64,000 nucleotides of DNA from Rhizobium sp. BK251 (GCF_004345245.1 NZ_SLUQ01000008.1:310001-374000), one strand, 5' to 3'; shown: positions 8,632 to 17,423, counted from the first letter of the stretch. A program made the numbers and translations. Notes: generated by a model not told the origin, from the sequence alone.

Positions 8632-9087
8632 TCAGGCGGCTTCCACCGTCAGGTCACGGCCGTTGCTGGCAATGACCTTGACACGGGTGCCGACCGGCAG
8701 ATCGGGACCCATCACGGTCCAGATCGTGTCATCCAGATGGATGCGTCCGCGCCCTTCGGAGATGGGCTCCTGCAGCGTTGCCGTTCTTCCGACGAGGCTC
8801 GCGCTACGCTGGTTCAGGAACGGCTCGTCGGTTCGGTCGCTGCGGTAAACCAGCCTGCGGCCGAGCAGCGTGACGGCCACCGAAAGGACGGCGAAAAGCA
8901 GCAGCTGGACCTGCCATACCCAGAGGGCGTTTTCCCATAGCAGCAGAGACAGCATGCCGACGCCAAGCGCTGCCAGACCGATCCAGACGAGGAAGAAGCC
9001 GGGTGCGATCATCTCGGCGGCCAACAGGACGAGGCCGAGAACCCACCAGCTCCAGGGACCGAGTTCGATGACCAGCCGCTGCAGCAT
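8632..9087 (-). CDS. NfeD family membrane protein
   Basis: A 151-residue short-form NfeD protein. It has two or three N-terminal membrane helices (WWVLGLVLLAAEMIAPGFFLVWIG and a second block near residues 40-75), then a soluble OB-fold domain (about 90-150; LVGRTATLQEPISEGRGRIHLDDTIW). NfeD proteins are operon partners of SPFH/stomatin proteins and associate with their membrane assemblies. Here the start lies 3 bp after the stop of the paraslipin gene, so the two are cotranscribed. There is no ClpP-like serine protease domain, so this is the short type. Its biochemical role is not established. Confidence 0.9.
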   Translation of the reverse strand: MLQRLVIELGPWSWWVLGLVLLAAEMIAPGFFLVWIGLAALGVGMLSLLLWENALWVWQVQLLLFAVLSVAVTLLGRRLVYRSDRTDEPFLNQRSASLVGRTATLQEPISEGRGRIHLDDTIWTVMGPDLPVGTRVKVIASNGRDLTVEAA

Positions 9088-9090
9088 GGC

Positions 9091-10104
9091 TCAGCGCTCC
9101 TCCGGCGGATTGAGCGGATTGACGGCAGGCGTCGTGCGGGCTCCTGTCGCGCGAGGTCTAGGAGCCGGCGCAGCATTGCCGCCGCTCTCGCCGAACACCT
9201 CTCTTGCGATTGCGCCGATGCCCCCGAGGGACCCGATGATCGACGATGCCTCGACCGGCATCAGAACGACCTTCGAATTGCCTGCAGAGCCGATGGCGGT
9301 CAGCGCCTCGGTGTATTTCTGGGCGACGAAATAGTTGATCGCCTGCACATCGCCGGCAGCGATGGCTTCCGAGACCATGCGCGTCGCCTTGGCTTCGGCT
9401 TCGGCGAGGCGTTCGCGGGCCTCGGCGTTGCGGAACGCGGCCTCGCGCTGACCCTCGGCCTGAAGGATGGCGGATTGCTTGGCGCCTTCGGCCCGCAGGA
9501 TCTGCGCGTTGCGCGAACCCTCGGCCTCCAGCACCTGCGCGCGCTTTTCGCGCTCCGCCTTCATCTGCCGGGCCATGGCGTCGACGAGATCCTTCGGCGG
9601 CTGGATATCCTTGATCTCGACGCGCGTGACCTTGATGCCCCAGGGGCCTACCGCCTCGTCGACGACACGCAGCAGCCTGTCGTTGATCGTGTCGCGGTTG
9701 GAGAGGAGCTCATCGAGGTCCATCGAGCCCATGACCGAACGGATGTTGGTCATGGTGAGGTTCAGAATGGCGTTCTCCAGATGGGAGACCTGATAGGCGG
9801 CCTGTGCCGCGTTCAGGACCTGGTAGAAGGATACCGCATCCGCCGAGACGCTGGCATTGTCCTTGGTGATGACTTCCTGCGTCGGGACATTCAGCACCTG
9901 TTCCATCACGTTCATCCTGGCGCCGACGCGCTCGATGAAGGGGATGATGAGGTTAAGGCCCGGCTCCAGCGTTCGGGTGTAGCGTCCGAAGCGCTCGATC
10001 GTGTAGCGATAGCCCTGCGGCACGGTCTTGATCCCGGCAAAAAGCACCAGGATCACAAAGACAACCAATGCGATCACGGCAATATCGAAGCCACTCAGGC
10101 CCAT
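9091..10104 (-). CDS. SPFH/band 7 membrane protein (paraslipin, QmcA-like)
   Basis: A 337-residue stomatin-like protein. One N-terminal membrane helix (IAVIALVVFVILVLFAGI) is followed by the SPFH domain (about residues 25-190; VPQGYRYTIERFGRYTRTLEPGL and IKVTRVEIKDIQPP) and a long Ala/Glu/Arg-rich coiled coil (about 185-245) that drives oligomerisation. These proteins form ring- or cage-like membrane scaffolds and often control membrane proteases. The start is ATG 10102-10104 with a strong GGGAGGAG 5 nt upstream. It is the first gene of a two-gene operon with nfeD. The C-terminus is Pro/Ala/Arg-rich and disordered. Confidence 0.92.
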   Translation of the reverse strand: MGLSGFDIAVIALVVFVILVLFAGIKTVPQGYRYTIERFGRYTRTLEPGLNLIIPFIERVGARMNVMEQVLNVPTQEVITKDNASVSADAVSFYQVLNAAQAAYQVSHLENAILNLTMTNIRSVMGSMDLDELLSNRDTINDRLLRVVDEAVGPWGIKVTRVEIKDIQPPKDLVDAMARQMKAEREKRAQVLEAEGSRNAQILRAEGAKQSAILQAEGQREAAFRNAEARERLAEAEAKATRMVSEAIAAGDVQAINYFVAQKYTEALTAIGSAGNSKVVLMPVEASSIIGSLGGIGAIAREVFGESGGNAAPAPRPRATGARTTPAVNPLNPPEER

Positions 10105-10228
10105 CTGAACTCCTCCCGGCGAATAGTTCCACGTCTGCGCGGAAGCCACTCGCATATGTAAACACGTGGGGAGTTAGCAGCGTCTTTACAACGGCGGCAA
10201 CAATAAAGAGGGCCGACTCCGGCGGGAA

Positions 10229-11263
10229 TCAGACCCAGCCCTGCAATTCGCGGCGCACCACTTTTTCGAGCACCCGGATACCGTCCTCGCTGTCGTTCAG
10301 ACAGGGAATATGGGCGAAGTTTTCTCCGCCGTTGTGATGGAAGGATTCCGCAGCCTGTTCGGCGATCTCCTCCAGCGTCTCGAGGCAGTCGGAAACGAAG
10401 CCGGGATTGATGACGGCGATACGCTTCGCGCCGTCCCGGCCGAGCTTCTCGACGGTTTTGTCGGTATAGGGCTGCAGCCATTCCTCCGGCCCGAAGCGGG
10501 ACTGGAAGGTCACCATGAAGCGGTCTTCCGACAGGCCGAGCTTCTCTCGCAGCAGCCGTCCGGTCTTCTGGCACTGACAGTAATAGGGATCGCCCTTCTC
10601 GAAATAGGAGAGCGGAATGCCATGGAAGGATGCGACCAGCATCTGCGGCTCCCAGTCGAGGGTCGCGAGGTGCCTCTGCACTGAATTGGCGAGCGCCTCG
10701 ATATAGGCGGGGTCGTCGTGATAGTCGGGCACGGTGCGCAGGGCTGGTTGCCAGCGCATCGAAAGCAGCTTCTCGAAGGCCTTGTCGTTGACGGTCGCCG
10801 TCGTCGCCGCTGCATATTGCGGATAGAGCGGAAAGAGCACGATCCGATCGCAGCCTGCGTCCTTCAGCGCCTGGATGCGGGACGCGATGGACGGCGTGCC
10901 GTAGCGCATGCCCCAGTCGACCACGACATTCGGCAGGTCCTTGAGCCGCTCGGCCATGAACTCCGACTGGTTGCGCGTATAGGTTCGCAGGAAGCTTTCG
11001 TTCTTCTCCCTGTTCCAGATCGTGTCATAGGCCTTGCCGACTTTCCCTGGGCGGGTGTTGAGGACGATCCCGAAGAGAACCGGGTACCATTTCCAACGCG
11101 GCAACTCGATGACGCGGCGATCCATCAGGAATTCCCGCAGGTAGCGGCGCATCGACGTGTAGTCGGTGCCATCAGGTGTCCCGAGGTTCACGAGGAGCAC
11201 GCCGACCTTGCCGAACTTCACGGAGGGGTGGCTCGCCGGAGCGGCGGAGTTTTCTATGGGCAT
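10229..11263 (-). CDS. hemH: Ferrochelatase
   Basis: A 344-residue enzyme inserting ferrous iron into protoporphyrin IX, the last step of heme synthesis. Motifs seen are VNLGTPDG near the N-terminus, FPLYPQYAAATTA in the middle, the metal-binding histidine in SFHGIPLSYFEKGDPYYCQC near residue 216, and FQSRFGPEEWLQPYT then NPGFVSDCLETLEE in the C-terminal lobe. The length is normal for proteobacterial HemH. It follows the 5'-nucleotidase gene on the same strand, but the terminator at about 11348-11375 separates them, so it probably has its own promoter in 11264-11347. No iron-responsive box was recognised. Confidence 0.95.
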   Translation of the reverse strand: MPIENSAAPASHPSVKFGKVGVLLVNLGTPDGTDYTSMRRYLREFLMDRRVIELPRWKWYPVLFGIVLNTRPGKVGKAYDTIWNREKNESFLRTYTRNQSEFMAERLKDLPNVVVDWGMRYGTPSIASRIQALKDAGCDRIVLFPLYPQYAAATTATVNDKAFEKLLSMRWQPALRTVPDYHDDPAYIEALANSVQRHLATLDWEPQMLVASFHGIPLSYFEKGDPYYCQCQKTGRLLREKLGLSEDRFMVTFQSRFGPEEWLQPYTDKTVEKLGRDGAKRIAVINPGFVSDCLETLEEIAEQAAESFHHNGGENFAHIPCLNDSEDGIRVLEKVVRRELQGWV

Positions 11264-11334
11264 CGGATCTTTCCCGGCGTTCTTGTCTGCTTCGGTTTCT
11301 TTCCTACGCGGAAAGGCCTGAGATAGTTCAGCGC

Positions 11335-11375
11335 TTTTAAAAAGAAAATCCGGTCCGGGAAAGCCCGGACCGGAT
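11335..11375 (-). terminator. Rho-independent terminator of the 5'-nucleotidase gene
   Basis: On the minus strand, ATCCGGTCCGGG pairs with CCCGGACCGGAT around a 4-nt loop (12-bp stem, 11348-11375), followed by TTTTCTTTTT. It lies 23 bp after the stop of the upstream minus-strand gene. Confidence 0.9.
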
Positions 11376-11398
11376 CGAAGGCGCGGGACATATTGTCC

Positions 11399-13213
11399 TT
11401 AGTTTGCCGGGATCTGCAGTTCCTTGCCGATGAAAAGGCGTCGCGGCTCCGGCTTGCCGTTCGCGTCGGAAATCCGGTGCCACAGTTCGCCATTGCCGTA
11501 GAAATGCTGGGCAAGAGCCCAAAGGGTGTCGCCGGCGACGACGACGTGGCTCGCAGGCGTTGCGGGCGTGGCCGATCCCGCCGGTGCGGGCGTTTCTGTC
11601 GTTGCCGCCGCGACGTCCACGACACGTCCATCCGTATAGGGCTTGTAGGGCGAGTGCGCCGCGACGTAGGCGGCAGTGACGTCGGCAAGATCCGGACCGT
11701 AATCGTAGGCATTCTTGCCTGCCGTCTTGAAGACGGAATAGCCGTCGCCACCGCCGCGCATGAAGTTGTTGGAGGCGACCCCATAGGTCTTGGCCGGATC
11801 AAGCGGGACGAAAGTGTTGCCTTCCTTTACGTCGACGGAGACCAGGCGGCTGCCGGCGGGCTTGGACTTGTCGAAGCTGTATTTCAGGCCCGCGACCTGG
11901 GGGAATCGACCGCCGCCTTCCTCGATCTGGCTGAGGCCGTTCTCGAGTGCGGCACGGACGTCCGCGCCCGTCAGCTGGAAGGTGGCAAGCGTATTCTGGA
12001 AGGGCAGGACGGTGATGACCTCGCCCTGGGTGACGTCGCCGCCATCGATCGACGCGCGAAGGCCGCCGCCGTTCTGGATAGCGATGCTGACGCCCTGATC
12101 CTTGGTGCGGTCAAGAATGGCGTCGGCAACGAGATTGCCCATCGAGCATTCCTTGACACGGCAGACGGTGCGATCGCCCTCGATCGGCCCCTCGGACGAG
12201 CCGATCACCTTGTTGCGCAATTCCTCGATCGGCTTTGCCAACTCGGCAACGCGCGCGACGATCGCAGGATCCGGCGTGAAGGAGGAATCAACGAGGATCG
12301 GATCGCCTGTCGCGCTCTTGACGACGCCATTGTCGTCGAAGGTGACGACGAGGTCGCCGAGGTATTTACTATAGCTGCGGGCCTGCACGACCGGAACCTT
12401 GTAGCCGCCGGGATTGTCGACCATCGTCGGGTAGGGGCCTTCGGCCGTCGGATCGGTGTTGGAAAGCAGGCTGTGCGAATGGCCGCCGACGACGACGTCG
12501 ACGTCGGGAATCTTTGCAATGGCCTCGAGGTCACGCGGATAGCCGACATGGGTGAGCGCGATGATCTTGTTGACGCCCTGCGACTTGAGGTCCTGCACGG
12601 CGGCGGTGATCGTCTGCACGTCGTCGGCGATCAGCACCTTCGGGCCGGGCGAGGAAATTTCCTCGGTGTCGTTGGTCACGGCGCCGACGATGCCGATCTT
12701 CTGCCCGCCGACATCGAGGACGATCGAAGGCTTGATCCGGTCGCCGAGCTTGGAACCGTCACCGGCAAGCACGTTTGCGCTGATGACAGGGAATTGCACC
12801 TTGTCGAGGAAGGTCGCGAGGCCATCCTCGCTGTCGTCGAATTCATGGTTGCCGACGGTCATGACGTCGAACTTCATGTCGTTCAGGAATTCGGCCTCGG
12901 CTGCACCCTTGTAGGTCGTGTAGAACAGCGAACCCTGGAAATTGTCGCCCGCATTGAGCAGAAGCGTGTTCTTGCCCTGCAGCGCCTGGCGACGCTGGTC
13001 GATCGCCGTCTTCAGCCGCGCCACGCCACCAAAGCACTCGTTCTTGCTCTCCTCTTCGGCCGAGCAGGTCGAATCGAACTTGTTGATAGGTTCGATTCGC
13101 GAATGGAGGTCGTTGATATGAAGAATGTTGAGCTCGTAGTCCGCAAGGGCGGCGCTCGTTCCGAGTGCCAGCATGGACACGCTCAGAAGGCTGCAGCTGA
13201 TAAGCTTTCTCAT
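11399..13213 (-). CDS. Secreted 5'-nucleotidase/UshA-like metallophosphoesterase with C-terminal LysM domain
   Basis: A 604-residue protein. It has a signal peptide (MRKLISCSLLSVSMLALGTSAALA), then a calcineurin-like metallophosphoesterase domain (about 25-290) with the metal-site motifs ILHINDLHSR, AGDNFQGS, VGNHEFDDS, LTHVG and GGHSHSLL. Next is the 5-nucleotidase C-terminal domain (about 320-500), with the substrate-binding NGGGLRASI and NNFMRGGGDGYSVF. The last 50 residues (HVVVAGDTLWALAQHFYG ... GKELQIPAN) form a LysM domain, which binds N-acetylglucosamine polymers such as peptidoglycan. The enzyme probably hydrolyses periplasmic nucleotides for nucleoside and phosphate recovery. LysM is not part of E. 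coli UshA, so this fusion may tether the enzyme to the wall. GGGAG lies 6 nt before the ATG. Confidence 0.9.
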   Translation of the reverse strand: MRKLISCSLLSVSMLALGTSAALADYELNILHINDLHSRIEPINKFDSTCSAEEESKNECFGGVARLKTAIDQRRQALQGKNTLLLNAGDNFQGSLFYTTYKGAAEAEFLNDMKFDVMTVGNHEFDDSEDGLATFLDKVQFPVISANVLAGDGSKLGDRIKPSIVLDVGGQKIGIVGAVTNDTEEISSPGPKVLIADDVQTITAAVQDLKSQGVNKIIALTHVGYPRDLEAIAKIPDVDVVVGGHSHSLLSNTDPTAEGPYPTMVDNPGGYKVPVVQARSYSKYLGDLVVTFDDNGVVKSATGDPILVDSSFTPDPAIVARVAELAKPIEELRNKVIGSSEGPIEGDRTVCRVKECSMGNLVADAILDRTKDQGVSIAIQNGGGLRASIDGGDVTQGEVITVLPFQNTLATFQLTGADVRAALENGLSQIEEGGGRFPQVAGLKYSFDKSKPAGSRLVSVDVKEGNTFVPLDPAKTYGVASNNFMRGGGDGYSVFKTAGKNAYDYGPDLADVTAAYVAAHSPYKPYTDGRVVDVAAATTETPAPAGSATPATPASHVVVAGDTLWALAQHFYGNGELWHRISDANGKPEPRRLFIGKELQIPAN

Positions 13214-13545
13214 CCCGTTCTCCCGAATTTTACGGCGGATACCCTCGTTCCCCGATTCCGCCGACCCTCATCGCAAATTCCATCGGGGCCATTTGCGGCG
13301 GGATGTTTTCACTAACTCCGCACAACTGCAAGGAAAAAGCTGTTTGATTGAGGCAGCTCTTCCCATTGAAGTTAACTGTCGAGCCGACATGGATCGGCTC
13401 TTCTTCGAACGCTATCGTCCTAAAGATCTGCCGAGGTGATTTACAACCGAGCGGGAAGCTAACGGATGACTGCGTAATCTTGGCTCAGACCCGCGAGCGC
13501 CCGCAGCGGTGCCGATGTCACCGTTGTTCCATGTCTCGCTAATAC
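13214..13545. other. Intergenic region, 332 bp
   Basis: Lies between the 5'-nucleotidase start and the stop of the Omp10-like gene, both on the minus strand. It must hold the nucleotidase promoter and the Omp10 gene's 3' end. I see no convincing coding frame, repeat, Pho box or terminator in it. Confidence 0.5.
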
Positions 13546-13911
13546 CTAGCTGCGGCGCGCGAGCGTGAATTGCGCGCCGGCATCCGAGGTGCAGTTCAGC
13601 TGGCTCGGATTGACGAGGGCGCAATTGACCTTGGACTGGGTCTTGCGCACGAGCGAGGTCATGTTGATCTCGACCAGCGTCGGCGACATGCTGATGTAGG
13701 TGCCGGATGCTAGAAGCTGGTTGCTGTCCGTGGTGCGGGTGGTGAAGGTGCCCCCCTGGAAGGTTGAGATGATGCCGTTCGGATCCGACCATGTGCCTTC
13801 GACCGTCGATGGGGCGCGAGCAGCAACAGCCACGGGGCGTGGACCACCGGAATTGCATGACGTGACGAACGCAGCAGCGACGACAAGAGCGGCGTATGTT
13901 CTGAACTTCAT
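13546..13911 (-). CDS. Outer-membrane lipoprotein, Omp10 family
   Basis: A 121-residue lipoprotein. The N-terminus MKFRTYAALVVAAAFVTSC ends in a lipobox cysteine at about residue 19. The mature part (VEGTWSDPNGIISTFQGGTFTTRTTD and VEINMTSLVRKTQSKVNCALVNPSQLNC) closely resembles what I remember of the Brucella surface lipoprotein Omp10, which supports placement in the Rhizobiales. Two cysteines (in KVNCALV and QLNCTS) could form a disulfide. It resembles the AprI/Inh protease-inhibitor fold, but the function is unproven. The gene is monocistronic, with a strong terminator upstream closing the preceding hss transcript. Confidence 0.85.
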   Translation of the reverse strand: MKFRTYAALVVAAAFVTSCNSGGPRPVAVAARAPSTVEGTWSDPNGIISTFQGGTFTTRTTDSNQLLASGTYISMSPTLVEINMTSLVRKTQSKVNCALVNPSQLNCTSDAGAQFTLARRS

Positions 13912-14033
13912 TGAATGTATCCCCCGCGACTCGGAGCAGATGATCGTTGTAAATTTGCCGAAACCATGGCGTGAAGCCTTTGTAGATGCAAGACTTCCGG
14001 GGAATAGGCGCAGATTTATCGTGAGGGCGTAAC

Positions 14034-14064
14034 AAAAATGCCCGCGTCTTGCGCGGGCATTTTT
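14034..14064 (-). terminator. Rho-independent terminator of hss
   Basis: A perfect 13-bp stem (AAAAATGCCCGCG / CGCGGGCATTTTT) with a 5-nt loop, starting 21 bp after the hss stop. Because the arms carry A and T runs it could work in both directions. Confidence 0.93.
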
Positions 14065-14085
14065 CAGTTTTCATGAGGCTTCGGA

Positions 14086-15531
14086 TCAGCGAACCAGGAT
14101 GTTCCTGAACTGCCAGGGATCCTTTGTGTCGATGTCTTCCGGGAAGAGGCCGGGGCGGCCATCGAGCGGCGTCCAGTCGGTGTAGTGGCCTTCGACCGGG
14201 CCGAGATAGGGCGACTGAACTTCCAGGCAGCGCCTGTAATCCATCTCGTCGGCCTCGACGATGCCGGCCTTCGGATTTTCCAGCGCCCAGACCATGCCGG
14301 CGAGAACGGCGGACGTCACCTGCAGGCCGGTTGCGTTCTGATACGGCGCGATGCGGCGGGTCTCCTCGACGGACAGGCGCGAGCCGAACCAGTAGGCATT
14401 CTTTTCATGGCCGTAGAGCAGGACGCCGAGTTCGTCGATGCCATCCTCAAGCTCATCCTCGTCAAGAACGTGATGAACCGGCTGCGGCGTGCCGCCGTTG
14501 CCGAACATCTCGTGCAGCGACAGCACCGCATCATTGGCCGGATGATAGGCGTAGTGGCAGGTCGGGCGGAAGGTTACGTCGCCGTCCTTGTCGCGGGCCG
14601 TGAAAAAGTCGGCGATCGAGATCGACTCGTTATGAGTTACAAGGAAGCCGTATTGCGGGCCGGGAGTCGGGCACCAGGTGCGCACGCGGGTATTGGCGCC
14701 GGGCTGCTCGAGATAGATGGCGGCCTTGTTGCCCTTCTTGTGCTTCTTGGCGTTCTTCGGCATCCAGTTCTCGTGCGTGCCCCAGCCGAGCTCGGCCGGC
14801 TGCAGACCTTCGGAGATGAAACCTTCGACGGACCAGGTGTTCCAGAAGGTGTCGAACGGCTTCGGATGCTTGGTGCGCTGGGTATCGCGCTCGGCAATAT
14901 GAATGCCCTTGACGCCGACCTTCTTCATCAGCTTCGCCCAGCCTTCACGGTCGTTCTGGCTCGGCTCCTCGAACTTCAGGCCGGTCTCGAGCGCCACGTT
15001 GACGAGCGCCTGCTTGACGAACCAGGAGACCATGCCGGGGTTTGCGCCGCAGCAGGAGACAGCCGTCGTACCGCCCGGGTTCTTGGCCTTTTCCTTGCGA
15101 ACGGTTTCGCGCAGCGCGTAGTTGGTGCGGTCCTCGTTCTTCATGCCCTTGTCGAAGTAGAAGCCGAGCCAGGGCTCGACGACGGTGTCGATGTAGAGGA
15201 CGTCGAGCTTGCGGCAGAGCTTCATGATGTCGAGCGAGGAGGTGTCGACCGAGAGGTTGACGCAGAAGCCCTGGCCTTCGCCTTCCGTCAGGAGCGGCTT
15301 CAGCAGCTCCTTGTAGTTTTCCTTCGTTACGTGGGCCTGGATATGGCGCACGCCGTGCTTGGCGAGGATATGCGCATCGTCGCTGCGCGGGTCGATGACA
15401 ACCATCCGGGACTTGTCGAATTTGAAATGGCGCTCGATCAGGGGCAGGGTGCCACGGCCGATGGAGCCGAAGCCGATCATGACGATCGGGCCGGTAATCT
15501 CGGCATATACCGGATGATCTTGTTCTGTCAT
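14086..15531 (-). CDS. hss: Homospermidine synthase
   Basis: A 481-residue NAD-dependent enzyme forming sym-homospermidine from putrescine, the dominant long polyamine in many rhizobia. The N-terminal Rossmann motif is MIGFGSIGRGTLPLIERHF (about residues 18-36). The central region has SCCGANPGMVSWFVKQAL, and the C-terminal half carries the conserved WGTHENWMPKNAKKHKKG and HNESISIADFF blocks of the saccharopine-dehydrogenase-like family. The length agrees with bacterial Hss. AGGAG lies 6 nt upstream of the ATG. It stands alone with its own terminator; no lysine/ornithine decarboxylase gene is in the window. Confidence in the family is high. Confidence 0.93.
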   Translation of the reverse strand: MTEQDHPVYAEITGPIVMIGFGSIGRGTLPLIERHFKFDKSRMVVIDPRSDDAHILAKHGVRHIQAHVTKENYKELLKPLLTEGEGQGFCVNLSVDTSSLDIMKLCRKLDVLYIDTVVEPWLGFYFDKGMKNEDRTNYALRETVRKEKAKNPGGTTAVSCCGANPGMVSWFVKQALVNVALETGLKFEEPSQNDREGWAKLMKKVGVKGIHIAERDTQRTKHPKPFDTFWNTWSVEGFISEGLQPAELGWGTHENWMPKNAKKHKKGNKAAIYLEQPGANTRVRTWCPTPGPQYGFLVTHNESISIADFFTARDKDGDVTFRPTCHYAYHPANDAVLSLHEMFGNGGTPQPVHHVLDEDELEDGIDELGVLLYGHEKNAYWFGSRLSVEETRRIAPYQNATGLQVTSAVLAGMVWALENPKAGIVEADEMDYRRCLEVQSPYLGPVEGHYTDWTPLDGRPGLFPEDIDTKDPWQFRNILVR

Positions 15532-15661
15532 TCTTTTCTCCTGTTGGAAAACAACGAGGCGTTCAGCCTAAGGAATTCATGTGAAAATGCTGCGAAACTC
15601 GCGCGGTGACCGGCTCTAACCATAAAATGCCGTCACAATAAAGAGCGATCCCCGACGAAGG

Positions 15662-16519
15662 TCAAATATCCGAAGGGCAGAGGGCTCGCAGTTGACGCGC
15701 AAGTTCTGCCCTCTGCAGCGTCAGCCCCTTGTAGGCGGCCTGGTCTTCGTCCAGGGCGTCGAGCTGGGCTGCGAAGCTTGACGCGAGGCTCGCGGCCCGC
15801 GGATGCCGGGCCAGAACGGCGATCGGATCGACATAGATGCGGATCGTGAACAGGATGTCGCCGGAGCGGGGAAGCTTGCGCAGCGTCTGGCGTTCGACGC
15901 GGGCAAAGCGATCGGAAAGCGTGAACGCGTCGGCTGCCGGCGGCTGGCGGTGCTTGGAGACGGGCAGGAAGAGATCGATCGTCCTGTTCACCGACCAGTT
16001 CAGCCGCTCGACGGGCTGGGATACCTGGAGGTTGTCGAAGATGCGGGTGATGAGGCCAGCATTGCGCGTGCCCTCGCCGAAGCCCGGCACGTCGGCATGG
16101 ATTGCATGCAGCGGCCGGCCGAACTTCTCCTTCAGCGACCATGACGACGGGAAGGCCACATGGGCGGCTACGAGGTGCCATCCGTCCGCCTTGCAGCGCA
16201 TGATGACGAGATCGTCCTGGACGAGCGAGCCGGCCTTGAAGAGCGGCGGCAGGGCGCTGTCATCAAGGAGATGCATCGCCGGATGGCGGTCGGCAAGATG
16301 GGCGAGGATAAGTTCGAGTGCTTCCCGTTGGGCGGCTTCCGTGCCCTCCTCGGCCACGAATATCTCGTCCATGCGGTCGCGGGCGAGCCGTGCCTTTTCC
16401 TCGAGATAGCGGGGCAGATCCTCGTCGGGCTCGATCCAGCGGTCGGCATCGAGCGGCATGAGCCCGATCGTGAAGGGCCGGGCGGAGCCGTCATAGGGTG
16501 TATACGTCGGAAGCGTCAT
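15662..16519 (-). CDS. DUF3445 protein (heme-dependent oxidative N-demethylase alpha-like)
   Basis: A 285-residue cytoplasmic protein with the DUF3445 pattern. The N-terminal part contains FTIGLMPLDADRWIEPDEDLPRYLEEK. Central motifs are VQDDLVIMRC, AAHVAFPSSWSLKEKFGRPLHAIHADVPGF and ERLNWSV, and FTIRIYVDPI is near the C-terminus. DUF3445 proteins include the alpha subunit of the heme-dependent oxidative N-demethylase of dimethylamine in Pseudomonas, where it works with other subunits. None of these partners is nearby, so the substrate here is open. It starts 9 bp after the stop of the DUF4440 gene and is probably cotranscribed with it. Confidence 0.8.
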   Translation of the reverse strand: MTLPTYTPYDGSARPFTIGLMPLDADRWIEPDEDLPRYLEEKARLARDRMDEIFVAEEGTEAAQREALELILAHLADRHPAMHLLDDSALPPLFKAGSLVQDDLVIMRCKADGWHLVAAHVAFPSSWSLKEKFGRPLHAIHADVPGFGEGTRNAGLITRIFDNLQVSQPVERLNWSVNRTIDLFLPVSKHRQPPAADAFTLSDRFARVERQTLRKLPRSGDILFTIRIYVDPIAVLARHPRAASLASSFAAQLDALDEDQAAYKGLTLQRAELARQLRALCPSDI

Positions 16520-16528
16520 GGCGGAATC

Positions 16529-16900
16529 CTACGGCACCAGGGTGCCCTGATGGAAGACCATGCGCCACCTGCCGTCTTCCTCCAGCTGCCAGATCGAACT
16601 GCGGAGCGTCCGTCTTTCGCTGCCATCTGCGGCCAGATGGGTGCCGCGATAGGTGAGGAGTGCAACGGTTTCGGCGAGCTTGCGCATTTCGAAGCCTTCT
16701 CCACGCGATAGCCCGCCCGCATCCTCGGCAAGCAGCGCCTCCACGATGGCGTCGAACGTATAGAGCCGTCCGGAGCTGCCGATCTCGCGGAAATCACGGG
16801 AAAGCAGGTCCTCCAGTCTCTCGCGGGAGGAGCGGACGGAATGCTCGAAGAGCTGTTCCTCCTGATCCTGCAAATGGGCAGCGAGATCCAGCCTCGGCAC
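16529..16900 (-). CDS. DUF4440 / NTF2-like protein
   Basis: A 123-residue protein with the nuclear transport factor 2-like (cone-shaped) fold signature. It has an N-terminal helix pair (LDLAAHLQDQEEQLFEHS), the RLEDLLSRDFREIGSSGRLYT stretch typical of DUF4440, and a C-terminal RTLRSSIWQLEEDGRWRMVFHQGT strand hairpin. These small proteins bind hydrophobic ligands or act as hydrolases or isomerases; the role here is unknown. The only suitable start is GTG at 16898-16900, which lacks a clear ribosome-binding site. A 21-codon reading frame ends 1 nt before it, so translation may be coupled. It is probably in an operon with the DUF3445 gene. Confidence 0.75.
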   Translation of the reverse strand: MPRLDLAAHLQDQEEQLFEHSVRSSRERLEDLLSRDFREIGSSGRLYTFDAIVEALLAEDAGGLSRGEGFEMRKLAETVALLTYRGTHLAADGSERRTLRSSIWQLEEDGRWRMVFHQGTLVP

Positions 16901-16901
16901 C

Positions 16902-16967
16902 TCAGGACAGCTTTCTCTTGAGGCCGATTAAGAACGAAAGCCTTTCGAAGAGTTCGGCGTCGTGCAT
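16902..16967 (-). other. Possible 21-codon leader reading frame
   Basis: ATG at 16965-16967 opens MHDAELFERLSFLIGLKRKLS, ending in TGA 1 nt before the GTG start of the DUF4440 gene. The position would allow translational coupling. Length alone cannot distinguish it from chance. Confidence 0.2.
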
Positions 16968-17009
16968 GGTTCCAATCTTCCCCGTGTGCCTGCGATCAGA
17001 GCCCGTCGT

Positions 17010-17294
17010 TCAGCCTTTCAGCAGATCGAGCCCCTCGACTGCCGTCGTCAGCGCCACCTCGGTGATTTCATACTCGGCGATGCCGTGGATGGTAAAGGGA
17101 TCGGCCGCAGCGTAGGCCTCGATCTCATTTCTGTCGCCGATTGCCAAAATTATGCCTCCGGTGCGCGGCACCTTGCGACCCGAAGCGAGGAACCAGCCCC
17201 TCGCGTAGCCCTCCTTGACCCAGGCCATGTGGGGCTCCATGTGCTTGTCGGCTTCTTCGTTGGACTTGATGTATGTGAGGGAAGGAATGAGCAT
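17010..17294 (-). CDS. YciI-like (YCII-related) protein
   Basis: A 94-residue protein of the YCII superfamily, with a ferredoxin-like fold. It shows R-x-HMEPHMAWVKEGYARGWFLASGRKVPRTGG near residues 16-46, the DPF motif (AADPFTIHGIAEYEI) near residue 65 and the usual C-terminal strand. YciI-type proteins are small, often with a His-Asp pair thought to act in catalysis; in vivo roles are poorly known. It is monocistronic, 110 bp upstream of the DUF4440 gene on the same strand and divergent from the diguanylate cyclase. Confidence 0.82.
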   Translation of the reverse strand: MLIPSLTYIKSNEEADKHMEPHMAWVKEGYARGWFLASGRKVPRTGGIILAIGDRNEIEAYAAADPFTIHGIAEYEITEVALTTAVEGLDLLKG

Positions 17295-17423
17295 GACGGG
17301 TTCCGGAGGCTGTCTCGTTTTGGCGCTGCCGATCGGCGAATCGCCTGTTTCTCATCCATCTTCTTTTTACCGTTTTGAAGCAATGTGCCACAGATCACGA
17401 CACAACGCCCCCGGAACCATCGG

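Noticed and set aside
11393..13315. Long plus-strand open frame opposite the 5'-nucleotidase gene
   Set aside because: It mirrors a gene with intact metallophosphatase, nucleotidase and LysM motifs; the reverse translation is low-complexity Asp/Arg/Val-rich.
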